44,724 nucleotides of DNA. It comes from Prevotella sp. (GTDB taxonomy: Bacteria > Bacteroidota > Bacteroidia > Bacteroidales > Bacteroidaceae). The notes below the pieces were generated by a model. The model made no database searches, was not told where the DNA came from, and saw nothing but the letters and a program-made list of their open reading frames with translations. A program made the position numbers and the translations under genes. Where the stretch lies: positions 1 to 44,724 of the forward strand of contig JAGCPC010000139.1 in the NCBI GenBank assembly GCA_017642485.1. Reading direction: 5' to 3'. The number at the start of each line of letters is the position of its first letter. Within the stretch, counting starts at the first letter, position 1. Shown here piece by piece: positions 18,275 through 27,427 of this stretch.

Positions 18275-20221
18275 TTATTTCTTCAGCAGATTGTAAGCCC
18301 CGTACAGTCCCAGTTCGCCAGACTTGGAGAAGTCCCTGCGAGCCTCAGCGGTGTTGCCCTGCTTGAGGTGTACCAGTCCTCTGTTGTAGTAGGCATAGGG
18401 CATCTGTGGTGATAGCTTTATGGCCCTGGTGAGATACTCCGTAGCCTTGTCGTACTCACCATTACGGGCGTAGTACGTGCCGAGGCAGTAGAGTATCATG
18501 GCGTTGTCGGGGGAGAGGCGCATGAGATTGTTGAAGTCCTCCGTGATGCTGATATTCCGCAGTTTGCTGTTTTGGGGAGATGTGCCACTCTCATACTCAG
18601 CCATCATGGCGGAGCAGACGGCTTTCTGCCATAGGGCGACGAAATTGGTGGGTTGCTCCTTCAGTACGTTGGCGATATCATTAAGTGCATCCTGGTAATT
18701 GAGGGATGAGGAGTAGGCTACAGCTCTCATCAGCGAAAGGCGTATCGCCTCCTCCGTATCGTTGGTACGCTCTATCATGGCGGAAAGCGAGTCGATGGCC
18801 GCAAAGACCTCCATGCCATTAGTCTCGCTGATATTGCCGAGACGCATGGTGAATAGTTCGTTGTTCTTGGTGACGTGGTAAACCTCATTAAAGAACTGCG
18901 AAGCATGCTGCTCGTAGGGGATATAGGTCGATACGTCGTTGGAGTTGCCACGCGACATCGTCAGCGCTATATACGGTTGGAATAGCTCGGAGGTATATCT
19001 GTTTTGCACCTTGCCGCGATAGGCGCTGGTGTACTCGTGCTGGTTCTTGATATCGTCATCTACGACTATCTGGTTGTACTTCTCGGGGTCTATGTCGCTG
19101 AGTTTGCGCATGGCGCTGAGTTTAGCCTTGCTCCAGCGATTTTGTATGCCCATGTGCTTATTCATCTGCGCCTTCAGGATACGAAACTCATCCATCTCGG
19201 CTTTTGCCTTCATGCCCAGTCGGCGATAGCAGGCGGCACGATAGTGCAGTCCTGTCCAGAAGTTGGGAAACTGGTTTATCACCGTGCTGTAATCGCGTAT
19301 GGCACCGCGCAGGTCGCCAGTGCGGTCGAGTAGGGTGGCACGATTGAAGATAGCGAGGATGTTGCCAGGCTCCAAGGAGAGGACGTAATTGAAGTCCTCT
19401 ATCGCCCTATTGTCGTCGCCCACCTGCTGTCGGAGCAAACCGCGGTTGTAGTGAGCCAGGAAGTTGTTGGGGTCGTGTTCGAGGGCTGTATCGTAGTCGG
19501 ACATGGCTCCCCGCAGGTTGTACAACTTGAGACGTGCTAACGCCCTGTTGATATAACAAAAAACGTTCTTGGGTTTGTAGTGGATAGCCTTAGAGAGGCA
19601 GGAGTCAGCCTGCTGCCACTTCTCGTGTTGTAAGGCGATATACCCTTTCATCCTCCATGCCTCGGCGTTATACGACTCAACCTTTATCGTATTGTCCAGC
19701 CACTGAGAAGCCTGGATGGTGTCGCCCTGCTTGAGATATGCCTCGGCCTTCATGAGGTATGGAGGGGCGTACTTCTTCCATTTACTGATGATGATGTCGA
19801 GCTGGGCGTGAACGGTATCGTAGCTGTTTTTCTCCAGATAACACGCGGCTCTATTGCACCAAAAACCCTTATTCGTGTTGTCCAGCGCTATGGCATTACT
19901 GTAGTCACTTATAGCCTCGTCATACTTGCCCTGACGTATGTACGTTATACCACGCAGGTCGTAGAGGTTGGTGATGTAGGGATTGAGTTTGATAGCCTGC
20001 GAAGCATCATCAGCTGCTCCCTGCCAGTCGTCGAGGTAGTACTTGGCGATAGCTCGCAGTTGCCACGGTTCCCACATGTAGGGCTTTTGGCTTATAGCCT
20101 GATTGAAATACTGTATGGAGAGTACATAGTCCTCATAATGAAGTGCGATTCGTCCGCTTGTAAGCAAACGATTTACGTTATACTGAGCACTCGCGTGGAG
20201 GCAACAATATAACGAAAACAA
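18275..20221 (-). CDS. Exported TPR-repeat protein
   Basis: About 648 aa. At least ten TPR units occupy residues 15-350 and 505-640 (for example AISDYSNAIALDNTNKGFWCNRA, AIEDFNYVLSLEPGNILAIFNRA, ATEYLTRAIKLSPQMPYAYYNRG). A non-TPR segment at about 350-500 (SDIDPEKYNQIVVDDDIKNQ...) lies between. The first usable codon is TTG at 20221, but in-frame sequence upstream (KKFLFILFSLYCCLHASA) makes a good signal peptide, so the true start may be a non-canonical codon near 20246. Probably periplasmic or outer-membrane scaffold. It lies 50 nt after def on the same transcript. Confidence 0.8.
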   Translation of the reverse strand: MFSLYCCLHASAQYNVNRLLTSGRIALHYEDYVLSIQYFNQAISQKPYMWEPWQLRAIAKYYLDDWQGAADDASQAIKLNPYITNLYDLRGITYIRQGKYDEAISDYSNAIALDNTNKGFWCNRAACYLEKNSYDTVHAQLDIIISKWKKYAPPYLMKAEAYLKQGDTIQASQWLDNTIKVESYNAEAWRMKGYIALQHEKWQQADSCLSKAIHYKPKNVFCYINRALARLKLYNLRGAMSDYDTALEHDPNNFLAHYNRGLLRQQVGDDNRAIEDFNYVLSLEPGNILAIFNRATLLDRTGDLRGAIRDYSTVINQFPNFWTGLHYRAACYRRLGMKAKAEMDEFRILKAQMNKHMGIQNRWSKAKLSAMRKLSDIDPEKYNQIVVDDDIKNQHEYTSAYRGKVQNRYTSELFQPYIALTMSRGNSNDVSTYIPYEQHASQFFNEVYHVTKNNELFTMRLGNISETNGMEVFAAIDSLSAMIERTNDTEEAIRLSLMRAVAYSSSLNYQDALNDIANVLKEQPTNFVALWQKAVCSAMMAEYESGTSPQNSKLRNISITEDFNNLMRLSPDNAMILYCLGTYYARNGEYDKATEYLTRAIKLSPQMPYAYYNRGLVHLKQGNTAEARRDFSKSGELGLYGAYNLLKK

Positions 20222-20270
20222 TATGAAAAGAAACTTCTTGATATGGGGGATATGTAATATATATGTTTTT

Positions 20271-20831
20271 TTACTTGTGTGGTGCCTTTACCTTGTATCC
20301 TGTACGGAAGCGTCCCTGCAGCAGCGAGCGCAGTTTGGACTTTATCAGCTGCTTGCGCAGAGGAGATATCCTGTCGATAAACATGGTTCCCTCAAGGTGA
20401 TCAAACTCATGCTGCATCACCCTGGCGAGATAGCCCCCCACCCACTCGTCGTGCTCGGTGAAGTCCTCGTCCTGATACTTTACCCTGATGCGCTTGGGAC
20501 GTACCACGTTTTCACGTATGGCAGGCAGCGACAGACAACCCTCAGACGAAGAGTCGGTCTGGCTCTTGTCGTAGTCGATGATGTGGGGATTGATATACAC
20601 CTTCTTGAAGCCGTCATATTCCGGCAGGTCTTCCTTGAGCAGGTCAAGGTCTATCACAACAAGTCGTATGGGCAGGCCTATCTGTGGGGCTGCCAGTCCG
20701 ATACCCTCACTTGACGCAAGTGTCTCCCACATATCCTGTATGAGATTGGTGAGATTGGGGTAGGAGGGGGTGATATCTTCCGCTACTTTGCGTAGCACGG
20801 GTTGTCCGTATGTATAAATTGGTAAAATCAA
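20271..20831 (-). CDS. def: Peptide deformylase
   Basis: 186 aa. All three metal-site motifs are intact: [10 protein letters not shown] (43-52), EGCLSLP with Cys99, and QHEFDHLEG with His141, Glu142 and His145. It removes formyl from nascent N-terminal Met. Cytoplasmic. It lies 26 nt after ruvX, in the order SPOR lipoprotein, ruvX, def, TPR. Confidence 0.97.
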   Translation of the reverse strand: MILPIYTYGQPVLRKVAEDITPSYPNLTNLIQDMWETLASSEGIGLAAPQIGLPIRLVVIDLDLLKEDLPEYDGFKKVYINPHIIDYDKSQTDSSSEGCLSLPAIRENVVRPKRIRVKYQDEDFTEHDEWVGGYLARVMQHEFDHLEGTMFIDRISPLRKQLIKSKLRSLLQGRFRTGYKVKAPHK

Positions 20832-20840
20832 GGGAGTAAA

Positions 20841-20868
20841 AAATTAAGAGTTAAGAATTAAGAGTTAA
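20841..20868. repeat. Heptamer array GAGTTAA x4
   Basis: AAATTAA GAGTTAA GAATTAA GAGTTAA, spanning the ruvX stop (20858-20860). It encodes the last residues of RuvX (TLNS) and is the inverse of the TTAACTC array at 14943-14977. Confidence 0.9.
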
Positions 20869-21301
20869 GAGTGGGCAACTTTGAACTGTGAACTGAACTC
20901 AGGTAGCTTTGAAGTATAATGGTTGCTGAGATGCGATCCACCAGTGCCTTGTCCTGACGAGCCTTCTTGCCTAATCCGGCAGAAAGCATCGTCTGGTGAG
21001 CCATGACAGATGTAAACCTCTCATCGTATCCCTCGATGGGTATCTCGGGGTGCTTCTTTTGCCACAGAGCCTCGAATTGCTTCACCCTTTTTAGATTTTC
21101 TGATGCTTCGCCATTAGGTTGGTATGGTTCGCCGATGATGATACGTTCCACATCCTCCCTTTTGGTGTAGTCTTCCAAGTACTGCATCAGATGAGGGGTA
21201 TCTACAGTATCAAGCGCACCGGGCACTATCTGCAACACGTCGGTCACAGCGAGTCCGGTACGCTTTTTTCCGTAGTCTATCGCCAGTATGCGAGCCATCA
21301 T
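20858..21301 (-). CDS. ruvX: YqgF/RuvX Holliday-junction resolvase family nuclease
   Basis: 147 aa, RNase H-like fold. ILAIDYGKKRTGLAV has the first catalytic Asp, IIIGEPYQPNGE the Glu, GYDERFTSVMA follows, and DKALVDRISA has the last Asp. In bacteria this protein is linked to pre-16S rRNA 5'-end processing. The start is one of two adjacent ATGs immediately after the SPOR gene stop (TAAATGATG). The C-terminal dozen residues (SSVHSSKLPTLNS) derive from repeat DNA. Confidence 0.92.
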   Translation of the reverse strand: MMARILAIDYGKKRTGLAVTDVLQIVPGALDTVDTPHLMQYLEDYTKREDVERIIIGEPYQPNGEASENLKRVKQFEALWQKKHPEIPIEGYDERFTSVMAHQTMLSAGLGKKARQDKALVDRISATIILQSYLSSVHSSKLPTLNS

Positions 21302-21832
21302 TTACTGCTGCATCAGCAGCCATGCGTCAGGATATGTGCCCTGGAGTGACTGCTTGCACTGTGTAGCACTATCGCGAGTGTCGAATGTAGCGACTATCAC
21401 GCGGTACATATTGCGCTCCTGGTTGTAAGCCACCTGAGCGTCGTAACCAGCATTCTTCAGAGTGCTCTGGAGACCCTCAGCATTAGCACGTACGCCGAAG
21501 GAACCTACCACTACAGAGTAAGCCTTCAGACCAGCACCATTTACCACGCTGACCTTTTCGGTTCTTACTGCCACGTTGTTGTTGGTGACAACAGTCTGCT
21601 GCTGTGCTGGAGCCTCAACAAGAGGTGTCACAACAGGAGCCTGCTGTACGGGCTGAGCCTGTTCCTGAACATATGGTTGTGCTTGTTGTACAGGCTGCGT
21701 AGCTTGCTGTGCCTGCTCCTGAGCTTTTGCCTTTTCGTATGCCTTACGATATGCGCTCTCCTTTGAAGAGCCACAACTTACAAATACCAAACTTGCGCAA
21801 ACTGTTGCAACAAAGATAAGATGCTTTTTCAT
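21302..21832 (-). CDS. SPOR-domain lipoprotein
   Basis: 176 aa. Lipoprotein signal with lipobox FVSC (Cys20). A Gln/Pro/Ala-rich linker occupies about 32-80 (QEQAQQATQPVQQAQPYVQEQ-like). A C-terminal SPOR domain (about 98-175: LKAYSVVVGSFGVRANAEGLQ, NMYRVIVATFDTRDSA) binds denuded septal peptidoglycan glycans in characterised members. It likely sits at the division site in the envelope. First gene of the ruvX-def transcript. Confidence 0.9.
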   Translation of the reverse strand: MKKHLIFVATVCASLVFVSCGSSKESAYRKAYEKAKAQEQAQQATQPVQQAQPYVQEQAQPVQQAPVVTPLVEAPAQQQTVVTNNNVAVRTEKVSVVNGAGLKAYSVVVGSFGVRANAEGLQSTLKNAGYDAQVAYNQERNMYRVIVATFDTRDSATQCKQSLQGTYPDAWLLMQQ

Positions 21833-21881
21833 TTTGTTCTCGGTTATTAAATAATGTGTTATAAGTTGAAATAAGATGGCA

Positions 21882-21889
21882 CAAAGGTA
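21882..21889 (-). promoter_or_regulatory. Promoter -7 element for the SPOR/ruvX/def operon
   Basis: TACCTTTG on the minus strand, perfect -7 box. The -33 region is T-rich without a clear TTTG. Leader about 45 nt. Confidence 0.7.
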
Positions 21890-21964
21890 ATAAAAAAAAA
21901 GTGGAAAAACACGACGTTTGCCTTTTTTAACATTAAAAATGTCTGAATTTATCGATATTTTTAT

Positions 21965-21972
21965 TACATTTG
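21965..21972 (+). promoter_or_regulatory. Promoter -7 element for the YtxH/holin operon
   Basis: TACATTTG, with TCTG at 21942-21945 as a weak -33 box (19-nt spacing). It is divergent from the SPOR promoter; the start context is the AT-rich TTAACCAAAACTTAAACATT type. Confidence 0.65.
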
Positions 21973-22025
21973 CAAATAGTTACGAAAAGTAATAAAATTA
22001 TTAACCAAAACTTAAACATTAAATT

Positions 22026-22265
22026 ATGAAAACATTAGGTTATTTTGCAGCCATAGTAGGTGGCGCGGTAGCAGGTGCAACAGCAGCTCTTCTTTTGGCT
22101 CCTGAAAAGGGTGAGGACACACGTGCAAAACTTCAGAATTCTGTACAAGAACTTTTGGATAAGTACAAGGTTCAGGACACCATCAAGGAGTTCTGCGAGA
22201 AGCATAATATCAACCTGACAAAGAAGCAGGTAGAGGAACTTGTTGAAGAAGTAGCTGAAGCATAA
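22026..22265 (+). CDS. YtxH domain protein
   Basis: 79 aa. One N-terminal TM (about 5-27, GYFAAIVGGAVAGATAALLLAP) is followed by the YtxH signature PEKGEDTRAKL and an amphipathic helix (VQELLDKYKVQDTIKEF). Small membrane proteins of this family are often stress-linked; mechanism is unknown. First of three co-directional genes. Confidence 0.85.
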   Translation: MKTLGYFAAIVGGAVAGATAALLLAPEKGEDTRAKLQNSVQELLDKYKVQDTIKEFCEKHNINLTKKQVEELVEEVAEA

Positions 22266-22284
22266 AATTTAAATTGTTTCAAGA

Positions 22285-22677
22285 GTGTTTTCCAACGATC
22301 AGAACATAGAATACATAGCCCAGTTTGTAGAGGAAGCGAAACACTGGTTTGAGTTAAAGACGAAGTACACCAGACTGTCAGCAGTTGACAAGATAGTACG
22401 CATATTGACCGTCTTACTATTGTTTGTCGTTCTTTCGATAATACTGGTCATCTTTATGCTTTTCCTTTCTTTCGCCCTCGCAAGGGTGTTGGCTGATGTA
22501 TTTGACAGCGAAGTGATAGGTTATCTGTGCGTCAGTGCAGTATATCTATTGTTGCTCATAGTGGTGTACATGTCTCGTCATGCTCTCATCGAGAGGCCTC
22601 TGGTACATTTCCTCATGAGTGTGCTTGCTGAAGATGTGTATAGTGAAGAACTGCTTGATAATAACAAGGAAGTATGA
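22285..22677 (+). CDS. Phage-holin-family-like inner-membrane protein
   Basis: 130 aa from GTG at 22285. A soluble amphipathic N-terminus (FVEEAKHWFELKTKYTRLSAVDKIVRI) precedes two TMs (about 42-66 and 78-98), then a cytoplasmic tail. This resembles PF07332-type 'phage holin' proteins, which in chromosomal operons with YtxH are envelope proteins rather than phage lysis genes. It overlaps the next gene by 4 nt (ATGA). Confidence 0.75.
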   Translation: MFSNDQNIEYIAQFVEEAKHWFELKTKYTRLSAVDKIVRILTVLLLFVVLSIILVIFMLFLSFALARVLADVFDSEVIGYLCVSAVYLLLLIVVYMSRHALIERPLVHFLMSVLAEDVYSEELLDNNKEV

Positions 22678-22919
22678 TAGACTCTCTAAAAACATTACAG
22701 GCAAAGCGTCACTCTGTAAAGATGGAGATGAACAAGAAAGAGAGTGAGCTGAAAGGGCTTTGGGACGGGCTGTTTCATAAGGAGCAGTCTGTGTCAACCG
22801 CTTTCTCACCGACGAAGCGGGCGCTGTCATTCATCTCGTCATCAACTGTGATAATAGATGGTATGCTGCTCGGTTGGAAACTCTACAACAGATTTGGAAA
22901 GAAACGTAAACGCAGGTAG
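22674..22919 (+). CDS. Small hypothetical protein of the YtxH operon
   Basis: 81 aa: MIDSLKTLQAKRHSVKMEMN, a charged helix, then a weak hydrophobic stretch (ALSFISSSTVIIDGMLLGWKLY, about 50-70) and a basic end KKRKRR. The family is not named. Co-translated with the holin-like gene (ATGA overlap), and the operon closes with the terminator at 22941-22978. Confidence 0.75.
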   Translation: MIDSLKTLQAKRHSVKMEMNKKESELKGLWDGLFHKEQSVSTAFSPTKRALSFISSSTVIIDGMLLGWKLYNRFGKKRKRR

Positions 22920-22940
22920 GTGACTACAGCACATGATAAA

Positions 22941-22978
22941 GGGCATAGTTTTCTGTAAGGAGAGCTATGCTCTTTTTT
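22941..22978 (+). terminator. Intrinsic terminator of the YtxH operon
   Basis: GGGCATAG (22941-22948) pairs with CTATGCTC (22965-22972), then six T. An alternative AGAGC-TAT-GCTCT stem shares the same T-tract. Confidence 0.82.
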
Positions 22979-23021
22979 GTACAGTTAAAACAGCTCACGA
23001 AAGATATTTACTAAGTAAATA

Positions 23022-23053
23022 TTTGTGAGTGTCGGAATTTTTGCGTACCTTTG
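23022..23053 (+). promoter_or_regulatory. Promoter for cysE
   Basis: TTTG (23022-23025), 20 nt, TACCTTTG (23046-23053). Leader about 25 nt to the ATG at 23085. Confidence 0.85.
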
Positions 23054-23084
23054 TGACCAAATTTCTAAAAAATCGTAGTACAAA

Positions 23085-24008
23085 ATGTATAACAACAACC
23101 ATGCTATAAGTGATGCAGTAGAGCAATTGGTATCGGATGAGAGCCTTAGTATGCTTTTTCACAAGGTGCGCGATAATGTGCCTTTGCCCTCCAATACTGC
23201 GCTGAACGAGATTGTTCTCCTCGCACGTGAGATACTTTTCCCAGGTTATTTCGGACATTCCAAGGTGAGTTCCGAAACCATGAAATACCATACAGGGGTC
23301 AATGTGGAGCGTCTGTTTCGTCTGTTGAAGAAGCAAATACTCGCAGGACTGTGCTTTACCATATCGCCGGATGACGAGTGCTTCTGCGTAGATAGTATGC
23401 GCAAGAAGGCGATAGAGATAACAGAGAAAATGGTGTTGAAGCTCCCAGAGATACGCAGCATATTAGCTACAGATGTAGAGGCAGCATTCAATGGTGACCC
23501 TGCTGCTACAAGTTTTGGAGAGATAATATCATGCTATCCTGTAATAAGGACGCTGACCAATTACCGTCTGGCTCACGAACTGCATCTGCTCGGAGTGCCA
23601 CTTATCCCTCGCATGATAACGGAATTGGCTCACTCGGAGACAGGTATCGACATACATCCTGCAGCCCAGATAGGTCATCACTTCACGATAGACCATGGTA
23701 CAGGCGTAGTCATCGGTGCTACATGCATTATAGGCAATAATGTGAAGTTGTATCAGGGCGTCACCTTGGGTGCTCTGAGCTTCCCACTCGACAAGGATGG
23801 CAATCCGATAAAGGGCATTCCTCGTCACCCAATACTCGAAGACGATGTGATAGTATATAGTAATGCTACTATCCTGGGGCGTATCACGATAGGTAAAGGA
23901 AGCGTGATAGGCGCAAACAAATGGGTGACGGATAATGTCGCAAGAAACACGAAGATTTATAATAACTTAAAGATACACAGCGGATTTGAAAACGGAAATG
24001 GAATTTGA
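23085..24008 (+). CDS. cysE: Serine O-acetyltransferase
   Basis: 307 aa. A helical N-terminal domain (1-170) and a left-handed beta-helix of hexapeptide repeats (about 185-290: IDIHPAAQIGHHFTIDHGTGVVIG, IIGNNVKLYQGVTLGA). Catalytic His in HHFTIDHGTG. It makes O-acetylserine from serine and acetyl-CoA, the first step of cysteine synthesis. Longer than the E. coli enzyme (273 aa), as in the Bacteroidetes form. The stop overlaps the next start. Confidence 0.93.
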   Translation: MYNNNHAISDAVEQLVSDESLSMLFHKVRDNVPLPSNTALNEIVLLAREILFPGYFGHSKVSSETMKYHTGVNVERLFRLLKKQILAGLCFTISPDDECFCVDSMRKKAIEITEKMVLKLPEIRSILATDVEAAFNGDPAATSFGEIISCYPVIRTLTNYRLAHELHLLGVPLIPRMITELAHSETGIDIHPAAQIGHHFTIDHGTGVVIGATCIIGNNVKLYQGVTLGALSFPLDKDGNPIKGIPRHPILEDDVIVYSNATILGRITIGKGSVIGANKWVTDNVARNTKIYNNLKIHSGFENGNGI

Positions 24009-25443
24009 AATGGTAGCCAAGACCTTTATGGGTCTGGAGGAGATATTAGCACAGGAACTGGAAGCTTTAGGAGCAAAGGATGTTAAGAAAGGATGTCGCG
24101 TGGTGACTTTCACTGGCGACAAAGCGCTGATGTACAAGGCAAATTTTGCTCTTCGTACAGCTATACGCATACTCAAACCCCTCTCACACTTCACGGCGAA
24201 GTCAGCAGAGGAGGTATATGACAAGATAAAGGCAATCGACTGGAGTGAGTATATCGCTGAGGGTAAGACGTTTACCGTTGACTCTGTAGTATATAGTGAT
24301 ACATTTTCCAACTCGCGCTTCGTGACATACAAGGTGAAGGATGCTATCGTTGACCAGTTTAGGGAAAAGACGGGTGTGCGTCCCAACATATCTGTTGCTG
24401 ACCCAGACGTTAGACTCAACGTACATATCAATGGCGAGGAAGCCACAGTAAGCCTTGACTCAAGTGGTGAGTCGCTACACCGCAGAGGTTATCGACAGGG
24501 TACTATGGAAGCACCACTGAATGAGGTCCTTGCTGCAGGTATGATACTCATGACGGGCTGGAAGGGAGAGAAGGACTTTATCGATCCCATGTGTGGTTCT
24601 GGTACCCTGCTGATAGAGGCAGCCCTCATAGCACGCAATATCGCCCCAGGAGTATTCCGTAAAGAATATGCCTTTGAGAAATGGGCAGACTTCGATGCAG
24701 ACCTTTTTGATGAGATATATAACGATGATTCAGGCGAAAGGGACTTTGAACATCATGTTTATGGCTACGATATAGACTTCAAGGCTATTAACATAGCGAC
24801 AGACAATATAAAAGCAGCTGGACTGAGTAATGACATAACCATTGCCCAACAGGATTTCAAGGACTTCAACGGTATAACAGAGCCGGCAATAATCGTCACT
24901 AATCCGCCATACGGAGAACGTATCTCAACAAACAACCTACTTGAAACATACAAGATGATAGGCGAGCGCCTGAAGCATGCCTTCAAGGAAGGTGATGCCT
25001 GGATACTGTCATACAAGGAGGAGTGCTTCCAGCAGATAGGACTGAAACCAAGTGTGAAGATACCCCTGTATAACGGATCGCTCGAGTGCGAGTTTAGAAA
25101 GTATCAGCTTTTTGACGGAAAGTTTAAGGCCTTCAGGGAAGATGGCGGCACGGTGAAGTCAGAGGATGACAAGAAAAAGATGGCGGAGAAACGCCAGTCA
25201 TGGAAAAAGCGTGAGTATGACAGAAAGAAGGAGAATCTGATAGATAATGAGTCGGCTGACATACTCAGTTTCAACTTCACATCACTCGATAAAGAAAGAG
25301 CAAAGCGTAAGGCACAGGAGAGAAAATCACGCAAGTCATTCAATGGTGATGAAAGAAAAGGCGGAAGATCCTTCAAGAAACACGAATCACGTGCCGACAG
25401 ACAGGAGAATCGCAAGAAATTCTTTAAGAAAGACGAGGAATAG
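23998..25443 (+). CDS. rlmL: THUMP-domain 23S rRNA (guanine-N2) methyltransferase, RlmL-like
   Basis: 481 aa from ATG 23998. THUMP domain (about 40-155), then a Rossmann methyltransferase with FIDPMCGSGTLLIEAAL (SAM loop) and the N6/N2-methyltransferase motif NPPYGERI. This matches the RlmL N-terminal half (m2G2445). The RlmK half is absent, as is usual in this phylum. Residues about 380-481 are a Lys/Arg-rich, low-complexity tail (KKREYDRKKEN, RKSRKSFNGDERKGGRSFKK), probably RNA-binding. It overlaps cysE by 11 nt; an ATG at 24010 is the alternative start. Confidence 0.88.
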   Translation: MEFEMVAKTFMGLEEILAQELEALGAKDVKKGCRVVTFTGDKALMYKANFALRTAIRILKPLSHFTAKSAEEVYDKIKAIDWSEYIAEGKTFTVDSVVYSDTFSNSRFVTYKVKDAIVDQFREKTGVRPNISVADPDVRLNVHINGEEATVSLDSSGESLHRRGYRQGTMEAPLNEVLAAGMILMTGWKGEKDFIDPMCGSGTLLIEAALIARNIAPGVFRKEYAFEKWADFDADLFDEIYNDDSGERDFEHHVYGYDIDFKAINIATDNIKAAGLSNDITIAQQDFKDFNGITEPAIIVTNPPYGERISTNNLLETYKMIGERLKHAFKEGDAWILSYKEECFQQIGLKPSVKIPLYNGSLECEFRKYQLFDGKFKAFREDGGTVKSEDDKKKMAEKRQSWKKREYDRKKENLIDNESADILSFNFTSLDKERAKRKAQERKSRKSFNGDERKGGRSFKKHESRADRQENRKKFFKKDEE

Positions 25444-25448
25444 TAGTT

Positions 25449-27383
25449 ATGGTAAAGGGATGCGGTTTTATCATACTTTTGACAACAATGTGTTTGAATA
25501 TGTCTGCCCAGCAACTGACAAATGATGGAGAAAGAAGTCTCAAGCAGTTTACCCTCGAAGACCTAAACTTTGGAGGGAAAAACTACAAGACTATGAATCC
25601 ACAACCGCTGAAACTGTGGTGGGACGGCAACACGTTGAAAAACAGTGATGAGACACCACCTCCCGTGGACTATCCCCAGATAACGACGAGAGAGCATAAT
25701 ATCTACCTAAAGAAATCGGAAGAAGCTGAGGAAAAGCAGGTGACTACCGACGGAAACCGAAACCTGGTATATGGAGAACCTGTTCATCGTAACGAATTTG
25801 GAATAACAGAGGGAATATTTCTTTCGCACGACAAGAAAAAGTTTGCATTCTACCGCATGGACCAGTCGATGGTGACAGACTATCCTCTCGTAAATACAGA
25901 CGGACGCATCGCATCCTGTGAGCCAGAGAAATACCCAATGGCAGGCATGACCAGCCACCAAGTGACTGTGGGGATATACGACATAGAGACGGATAGTACC
26001 ATATACCTCGACTGTGGTGATCCTACTGACAGGTATTTCACCAATATCTCATGGGCGCCTGACTGCAGGAGCATTTATCTCATAGAGGTAAACAGAAAGC
26101 AGAACGTAGCCAAACTCGATCAGTACTCCGCTACAGACGGCAAATATATCGCTACGCTCTATACCGAAAAAGATGATAAATACGTAGAGCCACAGCATCC
26201 CATCAGTTTCTTACCGTGGGACAGTAAAAAGTTTATTTTGTGGAGCCAGCAAGATGGTTTTTGGCATCTGTACCTTATGAACACAGATGGAAAGATGCTA
26301 AAGCAACTTACGAAAGGCTCGTATGTGGTTATGGAGATAGTAGGTTTCTGTACGGAAACGAAGAGCGTCGTAATACGTTCCAATGAACTGTCGCCACTAC
26401 AGAGCAATTTCTTCTCTGTCAACATAAAAACGGGGAAACGTACTTTACTCGATAATGGAGTAGGGGTGCACAAAGGCAAGATGTCGAAGGACGGAAACCT
26501 GTTGGCAGATGGTTACACCACTCCCGAAACACCACTCACATATAATGTGATAGACGTAAGAACAAAACACACGACGGAATACTTCCGTTATGACAATACG
26601 TGGAAAGGTTATGCAACACCAATATTTAAGCAAGGAAGCATAAAGGCCGCTGACGGGGTGACAGACCTGTATTACAGGATGGTGTTTCCACCAGACTTTG
26701 ATGAAACGAAGAAATATCCCACGGTGGTCTATGTATATGGTGGCCCTCACGTACATAATGTAGAAGCATCGTGGCACTGGAACTCAAGAAGTTGGGAGAC
26801 ATATATGGCTCAGAAAGGCTTCATCGTGTATATACTGGATAACAGAGGCTCAGACAACCGTGGTAAAGAGTTTGAACAGGTGACATATCATCAGTTGGGG
26901 CAGATAGAGATGCTCGACCAGATGAAAGGAATAGACTTTTTACGTTCGTTGAAATATGTTGACATCAAGCGTATGGGTGTGCACGGATGGAGTTTTGGAG
27001 GGTTTATGACATTAAGTCTCATGACACACTATCCGGATATCTTCAAGGTCGGAGTGGCAGGAGGTGCTGTCATAGACTGGAAGTACTATGAGATAATGTA
27101 TGGAGAGAGATACATGGGTACACCAGACGACAATCCAGAAGGATACGAGAAGACTTCGCTGCTCAATCGTGCAAAAGAATTGAAAGGAAGGCTACTCTTG
27201 ATACATGGAATGAATGATCCCGTAGTGCTACCCCAGCATGCATTACAGTTTATCGATGCCTGCAATAAGGCCGATGTATATCCTGATTTCTACGTCTATC
27301 CTGGAGAAGGGCATAATATGAAAGGACATAAATCCGTGCATCTACACGAAAAGATAACGAGATATTTTGAGGAACATTTGTAA
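25449..27383 (+). CDS. Dipeptidyl-peptidase IV-like serine protease (S9B)
   Basis: 644 aa. Signal peptide (MVKGCGFIILLTTMCLNMSA), beta-propeller domain (about 60-390, containing HRNEFGI and AFYRMDQSMVTDYP typical of DPP-IV) and alpha/beta hydrolase (about 395-644). The triad is visible: Ser in HGWSFGGFM, Asp in GMNDPVV, His in GEGHNMKG. Periplasmic release of Xaa-Pro dipeptides is likely. It is about 70-90 residues shorter than common bacterial DPP-IV, mainly in the N-terminal part, but no frameshift is apparent. It starts 5 nt after the methyltransferase. Confidence 0.9.
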   Translation: MVKGCGFIILLTTMCLNMSAQQLTNDGERSLKQFTLEDLNFGGKNYKTMNPQPLKLWWDGNTLKNSDETPPPVDYPQITTREHNIYLKKSEEAEEKQVTTDGNRNLVYGEPVHRNEFGITEGIFLSHDKKKFAFYRMDQSMVTDYPLVNTDGRIASCEPEKYPMAGMTSHQVTVGIYDIETDSTIYLDCGDPTDRYFTNISWAPDCRSIYLIEVNRKQNVAKLDQYSATDGKYIATLYTEKDDKYVEPQHPISFLPWDSKKFILWSQQDGFWHLYLMNTDGKMLKQLTKGSYVVMEIVGFCTETKSVVIRSNELSPLQSNFFSVNIKTGKRTLLDNGVGVHKGKMSKDGNLLADGYTTPETPLTYNVIDVRTKHTTEYFRYDNTWKGYATPIFKQGSIKAADGVTDLYYRMVFPPDFDETKKYPTVVYVYGGPHVHNVEASWHWNSRSWETYMAQKGFIVYILDNRGSDNRGKEFEQVTYHQLGQIEMLDQMKGIDFLRSLKYVDIKRMGVHGWSFGGFMTLSLMTHYPDIFKVGVAGGAVIDWKYYEIMYGERYMGTPDDNPEGYEKTSLLNRAKELKGRLLLIHGMNDPVVLPQHALQFIDACNKADVYPDFYVYPGEGHNMKGHKSVHLHEKITRYFEEHL

Positions 27384-27427
27384 AAACAGTAAATAGTAAA
27401 ACGTAACAAAAACAAATATAAGGTAAT

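Noticed and set aside
22285-22677. Holin-like gene as a sign of prophage
   Set aside because: There are no other phage genes nearby, and YtxH/holin-like operons are common chromosomal envelope genes.
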